A stretch of 64,000 bases of DNA from Sphingomonas sp. Root720 (GTDB taxonomy: Bacteria > Pseudomonadota > Alphaproteobacteria > Sphingomonadales > Sphingomonadaceae): positions 758,704 to 822,703 of the forward strand of contig NZ_LMID01000011.1 in the NCBI RefSeq assembly GCF_001428605.1, in the 5' to 3' direction. The notes below the pieces were generated by a model. The model was given only the letters and a program-made list of their open reading frames with translations. It was not told the DNA's origin and made no database searches. Position 1 is the stretch's first letter. Every line of letters starts with the position of its first letter. Below are positions 63,494 to 64,000 of the stretch, one piece after another. The position numbers and the translations under genes were made by a program.

Positions 63494-64000
63494 ATGACCG
63501 GCCGCCAGCAGGAAGCAAACGGGCTCCCCGGCCAGATGCAGCAATGGGGGCTGACCCTCGACAAGCTGATCGTGCAGGCGGCGCGCTGGCACGGGAAACG
63601 CGCGATCGTCTGGCGCCAGGCCGACGGATCAATCGGGCGGTCGGACTATGCCGCGCTGGAGCGGGACGCCCGGCGCCTGTCGTCGGCGCTGCTCGCCGCC
63701 GGCATCCGGCCCGGCGATCGCATCGCGACCCTGGCCTCCAACAATTTCGACCATCTCGCGCTTTGGTATGGCGCGATGGGCGTCGGCATCGTCTGCCACA
63801 CGCTCAACCCGCGGCTGCACGCCGACCAACTAGTGTTCATCGCCAACCATGCCGAAGATCGGCTGCTGTTCGCCGATGTGGGCCAGGTGGCGCTCGTCGA
63901 GCAGATATTGCCGCGCTGCCCGACCATCGAGGCGGTGCATCTGATCAACGGGCCGGCCGAGGGCGTGGCCTTTCCCGGCTTGTCCGCCTTCGTCGGCGAC
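63494..64000 (+). CDS. AMP-dependent acyl-CoA synthetase/ligase, N-terminal part
   Basis: The gene starts at ATG 63494 after a GGAGGA site and runs off the window, so only 169 residues are seen. The segment LTLDKLIVQAARWHGKRAIVW, SALLAAGIRPGDRIATLASNN and GVGIVCHTLNPRLHADQLVFIANHAEDRLLF is the N-terminal part of the ANL ligase family, typical of medium- and long-chain fatty acid ligases. The ATP-binding motifs lie outside. It would activate an acid to its CoA ester for further breakdown, in line with the CoA transferase. Confidence 0.9.
   Translation, partial: MTGRQQEANGLPGQMQQWGLTLDKLIVQAARWHGKRAIVWRQADGSIGRSDYAALERDARRLSSALLAAGIRPGDRIATLASNNFDHLALWYGAMGVGIVCHTLNPRLHADQLVFIANHAEDRLLFADVGQVALVEQILPRCPTIEAVHLINGPAEGVAFPGLSAFVGD

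Overview
The window reads as chromosomal or large-plasmid DNA of a sphingomonad (Alphaproteobacteria, Sphingomonadales). Support is indirect. The DNA is GC-rich with GC-rich third codon positions. It carries five large TonB-dependent receptors of the 'IVVTA' type with no FecI/FecR partners. Catabolic genes (hydrolases, MFS carriers, GSTs, oxygenases) are dense, and a DUF3489-DUF2924-recombinase remnant typical of that order is present. No rRNA, tRNA or CRISPR array was seen.

Region 1 (1-23.7 kb) is a catabolic cluster. It holds a hydantoinase A C-terminus with a DUF917 partner, a large LuxR/MalT-like regulator with a damaged Walker A motif, a methyltransferase with a RidA protein, two related MFS carriers plus a third, a thioredoxin-reductase-like flavoprotein and three GST-fold proteins. 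It also holds a TrzN-like amidohydrolase, a TfdA/TauD dioxygenase, two TonB receptors, an NTF2-like protein and a molybdopterin oxidoreductase coupled to an AhpD-like protein. A gene-poor 1.6 kb stretch with broken genes follows.

Region 2 (25.3-43.4 kb) has a TetR regulator, a glpF-glpK-glpD glycerol operon, and divergent from it an NTF2-like protein, a Tat-type carboxylesterase and an SMP-30 lactonase. Next come HyuB-HyuA-FAH-SDR, an alpha/beta hydrolase that lacks its nucleophile, an FMN hydroxy-acid oxidase and a TonB receptor. Four transcription units here carry variants of one operator, most with a TTGACA-type -35 box just upstream. The obvious model is one TetR regulon that releases glycerol and an acid from an ester and uses both.

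The 43.5-45.4 kb segment is a graveyard: pieces of a CaiB-type CoA transferase, a transposase, a serine recombinase, DUF2924, DUF3489 and an MFS carrier lie end to end.

Region 3 (45.4-64 kb) has two paralogous D-aminoacylase-like amidohydrolases, an ACMSD-like amidohydrolase, MFS, D-2-hydroxyacid dehydrogenase, TetR, CaiB-type CoA transferase, a HAPMO-like Baeyer-Villiger monooxygenase, an HSL-type esterase, an SDR, a second paralogous TonB receptor and the start of an acyl-CoA ligase. Two divergent promoters share a TTGTCA-N2-TGACAA palindrome, probably the site of the local TetR protein. Three positions near other promoters share TGCATACA. The content suggests ketone-to-ester-to-alcohol breakdown followed by CoA activation.
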